Source: a virus. From it: a stretch of DNA of 47,202 nucleotides. The notes beneath the pieces are model-generated. The model made no database searches, was not told the origin of the DNA, and was given only the letters and a program-made list of their open reading frames with translations. The stretch covers positions 1 to 47,202 of IMG/VR virus record IMGVR_UViG_3300025438_000031, one strand, 5' to 3'. Made by a program: the position numbers and the translations under genes. Positions 24,040 through 32,753 of the stretch are shown in pieces (positions within the stretch are counted from its first letter, which is position 1; each line of letters opens with the position of its first letter).

Positions 24040-26503
24040 CTGTGTCGTACTTTAATTCTATCGTGTTCATTCGACTCGATAAGTTTATGCTCAGTTTCTC
24101 AAGTTCTCCTTGTCCAATATACGTTTTTATAAGATTAAACAAATCGGGTTCATTAAAACTAGGATAAATCACAGATTGTTTTTTCATTCTTAAAATGCCA
24201 TTCGCTACTGCCTCTTCTGCGTTTAATATGACATTTCTAGAAGGTAAGTCCCAGAGGTAATATTGACTTAAAATGTATGCAAAACTAGCAAAGCCGTTTT
24301 GCATATTCAAAGGCTGGTTGTCCAAAGTAAGCTCGACAAAAGGAAGCTCGTAAATATCGTTTTCAGAGTCATATTGGGCAGCGAAAAGAGCAAAGCCGTC
24401 TGAGTTTATGTCTTCAGGATTTATGAGCATGTAGTCTATATCAGAAGTAAACCTCCCTGTGTTTAACTTATCCACTTTGCCTCTGTTAGTGTATTCTGAG
24501 ACGGTCTCAATAGGAAGCCCTCTAAACCCTTGAGTGACGTCCTTGTCCATCCATTCAAACTCCAAGCGCTCAGGAATATCCAGCTTATCAAACTCATAGT
24601 TTGAAGTTTGATAAGCCCAAGGCTTGCCTGCTGAGGGGTTTAGCTCTTGGGTCAAGTCCACCTGCACAGAAGGTGTTTCTGTGTAGCTTCTGCCATTTCT
24701 GAAATATTTTATGTGCTCTATTTTTAGCTTATTATCTTCTATGAACCAAAACAGTTTGTAACAAACTCTCAACATGTTAAAAACATCTTCAAGAGTCACT
24801 GCAGCTCTTTGTGCAGGCTGGTCATAGTCCCCTTTAAGTATATTAGATTTTTGAGTCAACATGAGAGTGAACTCTTCCCCGTTTAAAGGGTTCTCAGCCC
24901 CGTACAAAAACTCAGAAAACTCTGCTGTGGGATCATGACTCAGAGCAGGGTCTACCTCTGCAAGTAGAGTTTTTAAAACGTCCTCTATTTTATAGCAGTC
25001 TTTCAAAACAAAGGGCTCGCTCCAAGCACCTGAGAAGAACACGGGGTCTTTCACATTGAACCAGATAGAGGACTTTCCCCAAGAAGACCTGCTTGCAGGA
25101 TAGAAGTACTTGTCTTCTTCTTCTGCTGGAGGAGAATAGTATCCGTCATCTGGTCTGAGTCCGTACTCTGTAGGAGTCTCACTGGATTTGTTTGTGATCG
25201 TGAAAGCATCTACTCCGAAAGGTGCTACTTTTGAATAGTTTCTATTATTAGATACTAGATCAGGAGAAGGTAAAGGCTGAGAAACTACCACAGAGTAGAA
25301 ATCAGCGTCTGTGACTACTCTTGTGTAGAAATTGAGTCTTTCTGTAGTGACTGAGATAGTGCCACTCTCCCCTCCATCTGGAAGAGCATACAAAGTAAAA
25401 GTGTCTTCGTCTTGTGAGGTGCTAAAGCCTAAAGATTTGTAAAGTCCTGCCCCCTCTTGTGGATAAAGCATGTATTCAAATCCGTTTGCAACGGCTCCAG
25501 CTAAGGGCTCAGAAAGAGAGGAGAAAGTGGCACCAGAAGCTCCTGCGTCCAGTGTTACTATTGACCCGTTCTCAATCACTCCTTTTGTCTTGGCTTCAAG
25601 GATAAACTTGACAGCTCCTGAGGCATAAGCACGAGCAGGAAAAGAAGCGTCTGCATTCACTGCTGCCACTATAGCGTCTCTCGTCTGTGCCAGAGAAGCT
25701 GCAGCAGTAAAGACCACGTTAACCGTGTCTAAGCCGTCATAATCTATCTCTACAGTCCCAGCTCCTGTCACAGCTCCTGTCATATCAAAATCAATGTAGG
25801 CACTTGTAGGAGCTTCAAAATCATCAAATCTAAACTCGTTATTTTCACTGAAAACATTTAGAGGCTCTGTGTAGTTAGCTCCATCGAAAGCTCTCTCCTG
25901 CACATACTCGTCACTGGCAGCTAGACTTGCACTTGAAGCGTCCAAAGTAGCTTTGTAGAAAGTTGCAGCTCTTAAAAATTTATAAGTCCCTGTGAGCACA
26001 CTCTCGTCATCTTCAGGAGCTTCCAGCTCCTGCTCCCAGTAAGATCCTCCAGAGAAGCAAGCTATCACATTTTCTCCCGTCAAGTACGCCTGCAGAAAAG
26101 GTCTTTTATAGGCTTGCAGTCTAGTTTTTGCAGGAGACAGTGCTATAAGATTGTACTCGTTTTGCATTTTTGCTAAGATTTCAGTATAGCTGTCTTCAGA
26201 ACTGAGAGAAGTCTGCACTCTCTCATTGTCGTCATCCCATTTGCAGTCAGTTTTTGTGAAATAGCCAGAAAAGCAGTTTTCCCAGATTCCGTTTTTTTGT
26301 TGTTCTACGTCTACGAGAAATTTAGAGTCGAAAGCTGCATTTTTCAGATACGTGAAATCTTCTCTTGTAAAAATTAGGTCACCTTCAAGCCGTGCTCTGA
26401 AAAACTCCTGCTCAGGCTCATGCTCGTAAACCTTAGAAAGTGAGTCCTGCCAAATAGGGCTTGCCTCTACTCCGTCTAGTAAAAATCTATATTTAATTAA
26501 CAT
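24032..26503 (-). CDS. Large tail protein (hub/baseplate-like), main genome
   Basis: An 823-residue protein with an N-terminal region beginning MLIKYRFLLDGVEASPIWQD and many beta-prone segments. Mid-protein is a hinge rich in acidic and Tyr/Pro residues (YYSPPAEEEDKYFYPAS). No enzymatic motif is seen. It lies directly after the tape measure with an 11-nt overlap, the place of tail-tip hub proteins. The left-arm 777-residue protein is the positional counterpart. The role at the tail tip is inferred. Confidence 0.6.
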   Translation of the reverse strand: MLIKYRFLLDGVEASPIWQDSLSKVYEHEPEQEFFRARLEGDLIFTREDFTYLKNAAFDSKFLVDVEQQKNGIWENCFSGYFTKTDCKWDDDNERVQTSLSSEDSYTEILAKMQNEYNLIALSPAKTRLQAYKRPFLQAYLTGENVIACFSGGSYWEQELEAPEDDESVLTGTYKFLRAATFYKATLDASSASLAASDEYVQERAFDGANYTEPLNVFSENNEFRFDDFEAPTSAYIDFDMTGAVTGAGTVEIDYDGLDTVNVVFTAAASLAQTRDAIVAAVNADASFPARAYASGAVKFILEAKTKGVIENGSIVTLDAGASGATFSSLSEPLAGAVANGFEYMLYPQEGAGLYKSLGFSTSQDEDTFTLYALPDGGESGTISVTTERLNFYTRVVTDADFYSVVVSQPLPSPDLVSNNRNYSKVAPFGVDAFTITNKSSETPTEYGLRPDDGYYSPPAEEEDKYFYPASRSSWGKSSIWFNVKDPVFFSGAWSEPFVLKDCYKIEDVLKTLLAEVDPALSHDPTAEFSEFLYGAENPLNGEEFTLMLTQKSNILKGDYDQPAQRAAVTLEDVFNMLRVCYKLFWFIEDNKLKIEHIKYFRNGRSYTETPSVQVDLTQELNPSAGKPWAYQTSNYEFDKLDIPERLEFEWMDKDVTQGFRGLPIETVSEYTNRGKVDKLNTGRFTSDIDYMLINPEDINSDGFALFAAQYDSENDIYELPFVELTLDNQPLNMQNGFASFAYILSQYYLWDLPSRNVILNAEEAVANGILRMKKQSVIYPSFNEPDLFNLIKTYIGQGELEKLSINLSSRMNTIELKYDTDE

Positions 26504-29447
26504 GTTTTCTGGTTATGTTTTTATAGCGTTCAACTGTGTTGCCGTTGCTGTCTGTGAAAAATTGACGCTCTCCCTGTTCTCTGATAGCTGTGACTTCTTT
26601 TTCCAGTCCTCTGAGGTCTGTTCTTTGCCCTTGGACATTAACAGCCAACCCTTGAGTGTCGTAGCTGTTAGCAAAGGTTTTCTCAAAGCTTCCTTTGTTC
26701 AAGCTGTCAATGACAGCAGGAAGCAATCTCTTGTATTTGGAAGTATGCTTTTTATTTATTATGGCAAGAGCCTCTCCTCCTTCAGCTCTTCGAGCTTTTC
26801 CGCTGGAGGTTGTGCCTATAGGAATGTCATTCCCACTGGCATGAGAGCCTCCTTGCAGGAATTCCAGTCCTCCGTCTCCGTACTCTTGGACAGGCTGCTT
26901 TGCTGCTTGAAAGGCTTTAACCTTGGAGGCAGCAAAAGAGCCCCACATGACAGCCAGAGCAGGAATTGCCCATGGGAACCCAAGCTGAGACCATATTTTT
27001 GTGGACGCTGTGAACATGTTGGAGGCTTGCATGACAGAGTCCAAAGCAATCTGAGCTTTTTGAGCTTTCTCCTGCTCCTTGAGCGCTTTCTCTTGGTTCT
27101 TTTTAGCTGCTTCATATTCAAGACGAGCCCCTTCTACATTTGCAGCGTACCCTTCTCTTTGAGCATTTATTTCAGCATCCAGTCTGCCTCTAGTAGCTTG
27201 GGTCTGAGTCTGAGCGTTCTGAACAGCTCTCTCTGCTGCTTTGGTCTGTGCAGCAAGGAATTGTCCTACTTGATCTATTGCAAACTGTGTGGAGGTATCT
27301 ATGGCACTTTTTTTCTCGTCCGACAAATTCAAACCTGCCAAGGAGTACAAATCAAACTCTTGACTTGACACAGCTCCTGTGAGCTCTTGGTCTATCTTCT
27401 CAATTTGATTTTTCATGATCTGGATTTGCTGGTCAGACAGGTCTTTGCTGCCTGCAGCGTTCAAAGCCAGCACAGCTTGCAGTCTGTCTTTCTCTGCCTG
27501 TAGCCTGAGCCTCGTCTTCTCTGCCTCTGTGGTCTTCATTATGTCAATCTCAGAAAGCCTGAGCTCCTTCTCTTGATCGAGAGCGCTCAGAGCCATCGCT
27601 TGTTCTTCCTTTTTGAGTTTTGCAACCTCCTCCAAAGCTTTCTCCTGTGCAGCTTTTTGCTGCACTTGAATTTTTGCCTGCTCCTTAGAAAGTCCTTCAT
27701 TTATTTGCAAAAGCTCGTCTGCTAACTTAGCCTCTAAAACTTGCCTCTGCAGAGCGTAGTCTGTCTCATTGATAAGAGCCAAGTCTTTCCTTCTTGAAAG
27801 CCCCTGCAGCTCAATCTCAGTGCTTTTACGGACTTGTTGAGCCTCCAGCTGAGCATTCTCAAGCAGTGCTGCTCTTTTCTGTTCAAAAGTAGAAGCGTTT
27901 GAAGCTATAATGTCGTCATTTGCTCTCTGCACAGCTGCTCTTTCGAGCCTGTTGAGCTGCAAATACGCCTTTGACCGTTCTCTTTCCTGCTTCAAAGCTT
28001 CCTCCCTGAGCATGTTCAACCTTCGAGCTCTTTGTCTTCTGAGCTCATCGAAACGAGTCTCCAAGTTGAACACTTCAGCAGCAGCCTCAGCAATGCCTTT
28101 TTTCGCTTCTATGTCATCCACTGCAAGGTCAGACTGCTTTCTCAGAATGCTTTCTCTCTGCTTTGCAAGGTCGAGCTCATTAGCCAGTACTTTCTGGTCA
28201 AACTCAAAAGAGGCTTCCATCAAAGCAATGCTGCTCTGAGCGTCCAATTTCTTCATTTCTTCTGAGGCTCCTCTTGCTGCAGCCGCTTCTCTGTTAAGCT
28301 TGGCATTCTCTACCAGATAAAGTCTTTCTGTTTTATTGTATCGAGCCTGAGCGTCCGCCAGAGCCACAGCTGCAATCACGTCTGCCTGTATTTCTGAGGC
28401 TAAATTTTTGGCTTTGTCAATAGCTGCAGAAAATCCTTCTGCCATTTCCTTGTTGAGTCCTTGTTGAGTCGAGGTCATTTCTGCTATTTTAGCATCTAAG
28501 GCAGCCAGCTCTGCCTGAGCAGCCTCTGAGTCCTCAACATCTCCTGTGAACTCGTTCCATCTGAGTTTGAGCTCTGTAAAGTCTTTTTTGAGTTCTGTCA
28601 CCCACAACTGGAAGCTAAGACCCGCACTTTTCAAAGCCTTTGGGATAGTGTCAAACAGTGCCACTCCTAACTCGGTCAGAATATCCATGACGTTGTCAAA
28701 AATACTGCTTGCCACGGTCATGACTTTGTTGAGTCGGTCTTGACCTTCCTCTGAGCGTTTCATAGAGGAGACAATGACTGCAAAGGCTCCTGCGATCAAA
28801 GCAAGGACTGCCACAATAGGGTTTGCCAAGAGTTTCACAAACTGAGCTCTGACTCCAGCAACCCCTTGCCCGAACCTGCCTAAAATGCTAGGCATTCCTT
28901 TCAAAGCGTCTCCATAGTTCCCGACATTGAGCGTATTTTTACCAGTAGCCTCCTGCAGATCTTTCATTCTTTCATAAAGGGCTTTGGACTCTTTCTCCAG
29001 CTTCTGCCCTTCTACAGTCCCAGACCTCTGAGCTTTGCTCATCTGGTTTAGTTTGATCTTGTTCAGGCTGTACTGAGCAGAGAGCTTGTTGTAGGAGCCC
29101 TCTGCAGACTTGTTGAGTTTAGCCGTCAGTTTATTGATGCTGTTTTGTTGACGCTGCTCTTCTTTGAGTTTTGTGATCTGCTTGGCTGTCTCCCCCTTCG
29201 AGAAAGCAAGTTTCTCCTCCGTCTTGGCAAGTTTGTCAGCCTCTACTGCTGCAGCTTGAGTTTGTTTTCTACCTTCTGCAGTAGCTCCGCTGACGTTTTT
29301 CATCGAGGCTTCTAGTTTAACAGCATCTTGAGTCACTTTTTTCTGCAAAGTTTCATATTCAAGACTGAGTTTTTCCAGCTGCCCTATTAGGTCTGTGACG
29401 CTCCCGTCTGGCTGTATAAAATCGCTGTACTTTAGTGGATTATCCAA
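26493..29447 (-). CDS. Tail tape measure protein
   Basis: I choose the TTG at 29447, which gives 984 residues. The frame is open 75 nt further upstream, but that part overlaps the chaperone gene, and an SD-like AAAGGGGAAAG sits just before the TTG. The protein has long heptad-rich coiled coils (ELANELDLAKQRESILRKQ; EAQQVRKSTEIELQGLSRR) with a hydrophobic segment NPIVAVLALIAGAFAVIVSS and a glycine-rich C-terminal part. This arrangement is classic for tape measures, which set tail length and help DNA or protein entry. The TTG start overlaps the chaperone stop. Confidence 0.88.
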   Translation of the reverse strand: MDNPLKYSDFIQPDGSVTDLIGQLEKLSLEYETLQKKVTQDAVKLEASMKNVSGATAEGRKQTQAAAVEADKLAKTEEKLAFSKGETAKQITKLKEEQRQQNSINKLTAKLNKSAEGSYNKLSAQYSLNKIKLNQMSKAQRSGTVEGQKLEKESKALYERMKDLQEATGKNTLNVGNYGDALKGMPSILGRFGQGVAGVRAQFVKLLANPIVAVLALIAGAFAVIVSSMKRSEEGQDRLNKVMTVASSIFDNVMDILTELGVALFDTIPKALKSAGLSFQLWVTELKKDFTELKLRWNEFTGDVEDSEAAQAELAALDAKIAEMTSTQQGLNKEMAEGFSAAIDKAKNLASEIQADVIAAVALADAQARYNKTERLYLVENAKLNREAAAARGASEEMKKLDAQSSIALMEASFEFDQKVLANELDLAKQRESILRKQSDLAVDDIEAKKGIAEAAAEVFNLETRFDELRRQRARRLNMLREEALKQERERSKAYLQLNRLERAAVQRANDDIIASNASTFEQKRAALLENAQLEAQQVRKSTEIELQGLSRRKDLALINETDYALQRQVLEAKLADELLQINEGLSKEQAKIQVQQKAAQEKALEEVAKLKKEEQAMALSALDQEKELRLSEIDIMKTTEAEKTRLRLQAEKDRLQAVLALNAAGSKDLSDQQIQIMKNQIEKIDQELTGAVSSQEFDLYSLAGLNLSDEKKSAIDTSTQFAIDQVGQFLAAQTKAAERAVQNAQTQTQATRGRLDAEINAQREGYAANVEGARLEYEAAKKNQEKALKEQEKAQKAQIALDSVMQASNMFTASTKIWSQLGFPWAIPALAVMWGSFAASKVKAFQAAKQPVQEYGDGGLEFLQGGSHASGNDIPIGTTSSGKARRAEGGEALAIINKKHTSKYKRLLPAVIDSLNKGSFEKTFANSYDTQGLAVNVQGQRTDLRGLEKEVTAIREQGERQFFTDSNGNTVERYKNITRKHVN

Positions 29448-30204
29448 GAGCTTTCCCCTTTTTGTTTGATTGCTTAAATAGTTTTTTGAGGTACTCAAAG
29501 GCGTTGTAAAACTGCAGCACACTCATGCCCTCAATACTGACTGTCAAATTCTTAGACAAAAACAAGCACATTTCCTCAAATTGTTTATTGTATTCAATCT
29601 CAGCACTGTCTTTGCCTGAGAACAGCCGAGGCTTTGCCAGAGTCAGGAGAAAGTCATCCACAGCCTCAATTTTGGAGGCGTTGTCCGTGCCTCTTATGAG
29701 AGAGTCAAGCTGCAGCAGTACTCTACTTTTTAGCCTGTCATAGTACTCCTTGAGAGAAGCGTCATCAAAATGACTTGGAAAATAGAGAGCCAGCTCGTGC
29801 TCGATTTTTTTTTTTAAGGTGTCCACGAGGCTGTGTAGCCAGCCTGTTTTGGCTTGGCTTAGAATGCCTAAAAGCTGGTGCAAGTTGTCGTCTGAAGTGT
29901 CCTCTATTATTTTCCCGTCAAGGGAGTAGATCATGCAGGCAAAGGCTAAGTGTTTGGGGTTTATCTCTTGAGAAATCAAATACAAAGACTGTCTCAAATT
30001 CTCCAGCTCTACTGCTGCACTCTTTGGGTCTGAGGTCAAGTATTTTCCAATCCTTGCTATGTGAGCGTTTATATCATTGAGGTCACTGCCTATTCCGCTG
30101 TCTATCAACATGAATTTATTGAACTTGTGAAATCTTTTTATAGGCAGCTCGTCAATAGAATCAAAGAGCTGCACTTTATGTTTTCCAACGGTCACGGTGT
30201 TCAT
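29440..30204 (-). CDS. Tail assembly chaperone-like protein, main genome
   Basis: A 254-residue, helical protein directly before the tape measure. The start MNTVTVGKHKVQLFDSIDEL and RFHKFNKFM pattern are like chaperones of the Bacteroidota siphophages. An A11 run (minus strand, 29815-29805) codes for KKK in DTLKKKIEHE. Slippage in either direction leads to a stop within about 13-24 codons, so in this genome the unslipped product is the long one. Its C-terminus overlaps the start of the tape measure. The role (binding the tape measure before tail polymerisation) is inferred from position and pattern. Confidence 0.55.
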   Translation of the reverse strand: MNTVTVGKHKVQLFDSIDELPIKRFHKFNKFMLIDSGIGSDLNDINAHIARIGKYLTSDPKSAAVELENLRQSLYLISQEINPKHLAFACMIYSLDGKIIEDTSDDNLHQLLGILSQAKTGWLHSLVDTLKKKIEHELALYFPSHFDDASLKEYYDRLKSRVLLQLDSLIRGTDNASKIEAVDDFLLTLAKPRLFSGKDSAEIEYNKQFEEMCLFLSKNLTVSIEGMSVLQFYNAFEYLKKLFKQSNKKGKALG

Positions 30205-30464
30205 GATGTTAATTTTTTAGCTAAGGGAGTGGACACGATAGGCAGCAAAATGTCTGCCAAATTAATACCCGTAATTATAACAATAAAAAGCCAGACAAAA
30301 AACGTCACCCAGAAACAAAAGCAAAAATCACAGCTTGCAGCCTGCGAAACCAGCTTGACTCCATAGATTTGCAGGTGCTCTTTTGCTCCCATTTTTACCA
30401 GCGTCATGATGCAAAAAGAACTGCACATCCCCAACAAACAGGCTTCGATTAGGAGCTCAGACAT
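30201..30464 (-). CDS. Cysteine-containing membrane protein, tail module
   Basis: An 87-residue membrane protein with two hydrophobic segments (around LLGMCSSFCIMTLV and FWVTFFVWLFIVIITGI) and the cluster SCDFCFCFW. Small proteins with a CDFC/FW motif in this place recur in Bacteroidota phages, usually between terminator and chaperone. The function is unknown. Overlaps of 4 and 16 nt to its neighbours indicate coupled translation. Confidence 0.55.
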   Translation of the reverse strand: MSELLIEACLLGMCSSFCIMTLVKMGAKEHLQIYGVKLVSQAASCDFCFCFWVTFFVWLFIVIITGINLADILLPIVSTPLAKKLTS

Positions 30465-31030
30465 ATATCCTTTAGGTTTAAAGCCCCCTCTATTCTTATC
30501 CCTGCATAAGGGTGCATGAAGTACTGGGAGTCCAGCTCCTTGATGTCAAACTCCTTGAAAACATTGTCTGCTTTCTCGTACAGTTTGGAGAGTGTCAACC
30601 TCCCTGACTTCAAGGCTAAGTCTGGAGCAGTTAAGCTTTTTAAAATTGCTTTTTTCACAGCCTCAGTATTTCGGTCTGTGGCTCCCTCAAAAATTTCTGT
30701 GATGTTGAACCAGAAAATGAGAGCAAAAGAAGTGCTCAGACTCATGAACTCAGTCTGTATGGTCTCAAGCCGCTGAGGGTCTCGTAGAAGCACAAAGGAA
30801 GTGTTTCCCAAGTCTTGATCTGGCAGGACATTGACGTACTCTCCTGCGGCTAAATGCACAGCAGGATATTTGACCTCTCTGCCTTGTCCTCTGGAGGCTC
30901 TGAGCGTCTGTGCTTGTCCGAAAACATAGTCCAGCCAAGGCAGCTCTGCCTCCAGATGATCTTGCAGCTCTGAAATGAGTTTGTCAAAAAGTACAGGGTT
31001 CTGAGTCTTTGGTTTTTTAGGTATAGTCAT
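30449..31030 (-). CDS. Tail terminator-like protein, main genome
   Basis: A 193-residue protein with LPWLDYVFGQAQTL, then VKYPAVHLAAGEYVNVLPD and FWFNITEIFEG, the mixed alpha/beta layout of siphophage tail terminators or neck proteins. It lies between the gp10-like gene and the chaperone module, with a 4-nt overlap to the former. It is analogous in position to 4287-4769 of the left arm. It would cap the tail tube; the exact fold assignment is inferred. Confidence 0.55.
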   Translation of the reverse strand: MTIPKKPKTQNPVLFDKLISELQDHLEAELPWLDYVFGQAQTLRASRGQGREVKYPAVHLAAGEYVNVLPDQDLGNTSFVLLRDPQRLETIQTEFMSLSTSFALIFWFNITEIFEGATDRNTEAVKKAILKSLTAPDLALKSGRLTLSKLYEKADNVFKEFDIKELDSQYFMHPYAGIRIEGALNLKDICLSS

Positions 31031-31467
31031 AAGCTTTCAAGCTCCTGCATGAGTGCTGGTTTAATGTAATTTTCTGCTAAATCTCTGAAACTGGTCTCAG
31101 TAAGTCCAAAAATCTCTTGCCCGTATTTCATGACTAAGTCCTCCGTCTTCCAGTCTGTGGCTTTGATCTCAAAACTTTCGTTGCCATAGTCAATAAAAAA
31201 AGAGTTGTGAAAGTCTCCAGTGTCCTGCAGAGTGACTCTGTCTGTGGGCTGCCCTTTAAGGCTTTTTATTTCTAAAGTCAACATTGAATAAGGAGCATAA
31301 TCTGAAATAGAAACTCCGTTTCTGTTCACTCCTTGGACGTAGAGCTGGTCATCTATGTTCATCTCTATGACCACGTCCTCATTTTCTCTGATAGCCTTGG
31401 ATATCGTTTCAACAAGTCGGAGCTCCAGCTCTTTGAGTCTGCCTATCATGTCCTGCAGTTTTCTCAT
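31027..31467 (-). CDS. Phage virion morphogenesis protein (gp10-like)
   Basis: A 146-residue protein. After the N-terminal helix (LKELELRLVETISKAIREN) come GVSISDYAPYS, then SLKGQPTDRVTLQDTGDFHNS and LVMKYGQEIFGLT. This combination (APYS, KGQPxDRVTLxDTGDF) belongs to a neck or tail-completion family common in Bacteroidota phages. It overlaps its neighbours by 4 nt on both sides. I am confident that it is a virion assembly protein but not of the exact position. Confidence 0.7.
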   Translation of the reverse strand: MRKLQDMIGRLKELELRLVETISKAIRENEDVVIEMNIDDQLYVQGVNRNGVSISDYAPYSMLTLEIKSLKGQPTDRVTLQDTGDFHNSFFIDYGNESFEIKATDWKTEDLVMKYGQEIFGLTETSFRDLAENYIKPALMQELESL

Positions 31468-32753
31468 ACGGTTCTATACTTCACTCCCCCATTGTTGCAA
31501 GGAGTACAGATTCTGCTCATAGCAGTAGTGTCAATCTTGAGAGCATTGACAGCCTTTGTGAGCTCGTAGGATATGCCTGACTTTTTAAAAGACTGAGGAG
31601 CTCCGTCCAGCTCATATCTGAGCTCTTGGTTTGAAGTGCCCTGCTGGGTTCTGCCTATTCTAAAATTTGGATTGTACAGGAACTCTTGAAGCATAGACTC
31701 AGCCATTTGCAGCCCTATTGCATTTTGAAAAGTTTTTTTGTATTGGATTATTAGGTCAGAGACATCACAAGATAGAGACAACTGCAAATTTATCCCATAA
31801 TTCCTTGAGTAGGTGTACAAGTTGTCTGCAATGTCCCAAAGCTCCACAGTGTCTCCAGCTTCTATTTTGAAAGGGTGAATTTCTAAGAATTTACTAAACG
31901 TATTCCAGATTCTAGTGTCATAATCATTGCAAGAGTTGCAAGGGTCTTTGCTCCAGTCCCTCTCTTTGTTTATGGCTTTCATTCCTTCAGGCAAAGCGTT
32001 CTGGTCATAGATCAAAAACCAACTGCCTCCAGCCTCTGTCTCCGTGCCTATGTAAGGCGTCAGCAAGTCCTCTTGGGAGAACCAGTGAAAGCTGTCCTCT
32101 CTTGTTATTTCGCACTCTATGGTCTTCTGGACAGCTTTCTGGCTTGAGTGTAGTAAGTACAGAGTCACGGTGCCCGTGCCTGTAAACTGCAGCCCTATTT
32201 TATTGAGCTCTAGAGTCACTCCCTGCGCTCTCAAGGGTACGATTTCAAACCCTGCCCAGTTCCCTGCCTCTGTGATGACGTCTGAAAGTCTGCCTGCTCC
32301 ATCAAAAAGAGCCTTGCTTTCAATAATGTTTCTGGCTGTTTTCTCTTCCATTTTCTCCGTCCAGAAGCGTCTGACTACTTTACCTATAGCTGCTTTAGTC
32401 TTTTGCTCTAACCACTCAGAGAAGCCGTCAAACAGCTCCCAAGCAGCAGGATTTGAATCAGGAGAGAGTCCTGAGGAGGCTATCTTTGCTCTGTACTCGT
32501 TGTCAGTTAGAGTGACTCGGTCTCCTGCGTAGTACTGCGTAGCTCCGTTCCAAACGTCAAAGGTCACTCTGCTAAAGTCAGGAGCTACAGCTTTGAGGTT
32601 GTCCAATGTGAGCATAGGGTGAAAGTCTTGGAAGTAGACGCCTGAGCTCGTAGAGGTCAAGCTACTAGCTATAGAGAACTCCTCAGTATTATAGTTTTGT
32701 CTCCAGCCTATAAGATTAAGCAAAGCGGTTTGAATGGCGTCAGGTCTATACAT
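31464..32753 (-). CDS. Neck/connector protein with carbohydrate-binding insert
   Basis: A 429-residue protein beginning MYRPDAIQTALLNLIGW. At residues 68-108 it contains a module reading WNGATQYYAGDRVTL, then EYRAKIASSGLSPDS and AAWELF. This is the W-xxx-xYxxGDxVxxxxxxYxA...W pattern of CBM5/12-type chitin-binding repeats. The rest has no motif I can name. A paired PCNSC and ICTPC occur later. Its place between the glycosyltransferase and the gp10-like gene suggests a connector or decoration protein that also binds glycan on the cell surface. That role is inferred. Confidence 0.6.
   Translation of the reverse strand: MYRPDAIQTALLNLIGWRQNYNTEEFSIASSLTSTSSGVYFQDFHPMLTLDNLKAVAPDFSRVTFDVWNGATQYYAGDRVTLTDNEYRAKIASSGLSPDSNPAAWELFDGFSEWLEQKTKAAIGKVVRRFWTEKMEEKTARNIIESKALFDGAGRLSDVITEAGNWAGFEIVPLRAQGVTLELNKIGLQFTGTGTVTLYLLHSSQKAVQKTIECEITREDSFHWFSQEDLLTPYIGTETEAGGSWFLIYDQNALPEGMKAINKERDWSKDPCNSCNDYDTRIWNTFSKFLEIHPFKIEAGDTVELWDIADNLYTYSRNYGINLQLSLSCDVSDLIIQYKKTFQNAIGLQMAESMLQEFLYNPNFRIGRTQQGTSNQELRYELDGAPQSFKKSGISYELTKAVNALKIDTTAMSRICTPCNNGGVKYRTV

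Noticed and set aside
26502-27368. Long plus-strand open frame (288 codons) opposite the tape measure
   Set aside because: It is antisense to a clear coiled-coil gene, with cysteine- and leucine-rich translation typical of a reverse shadow.
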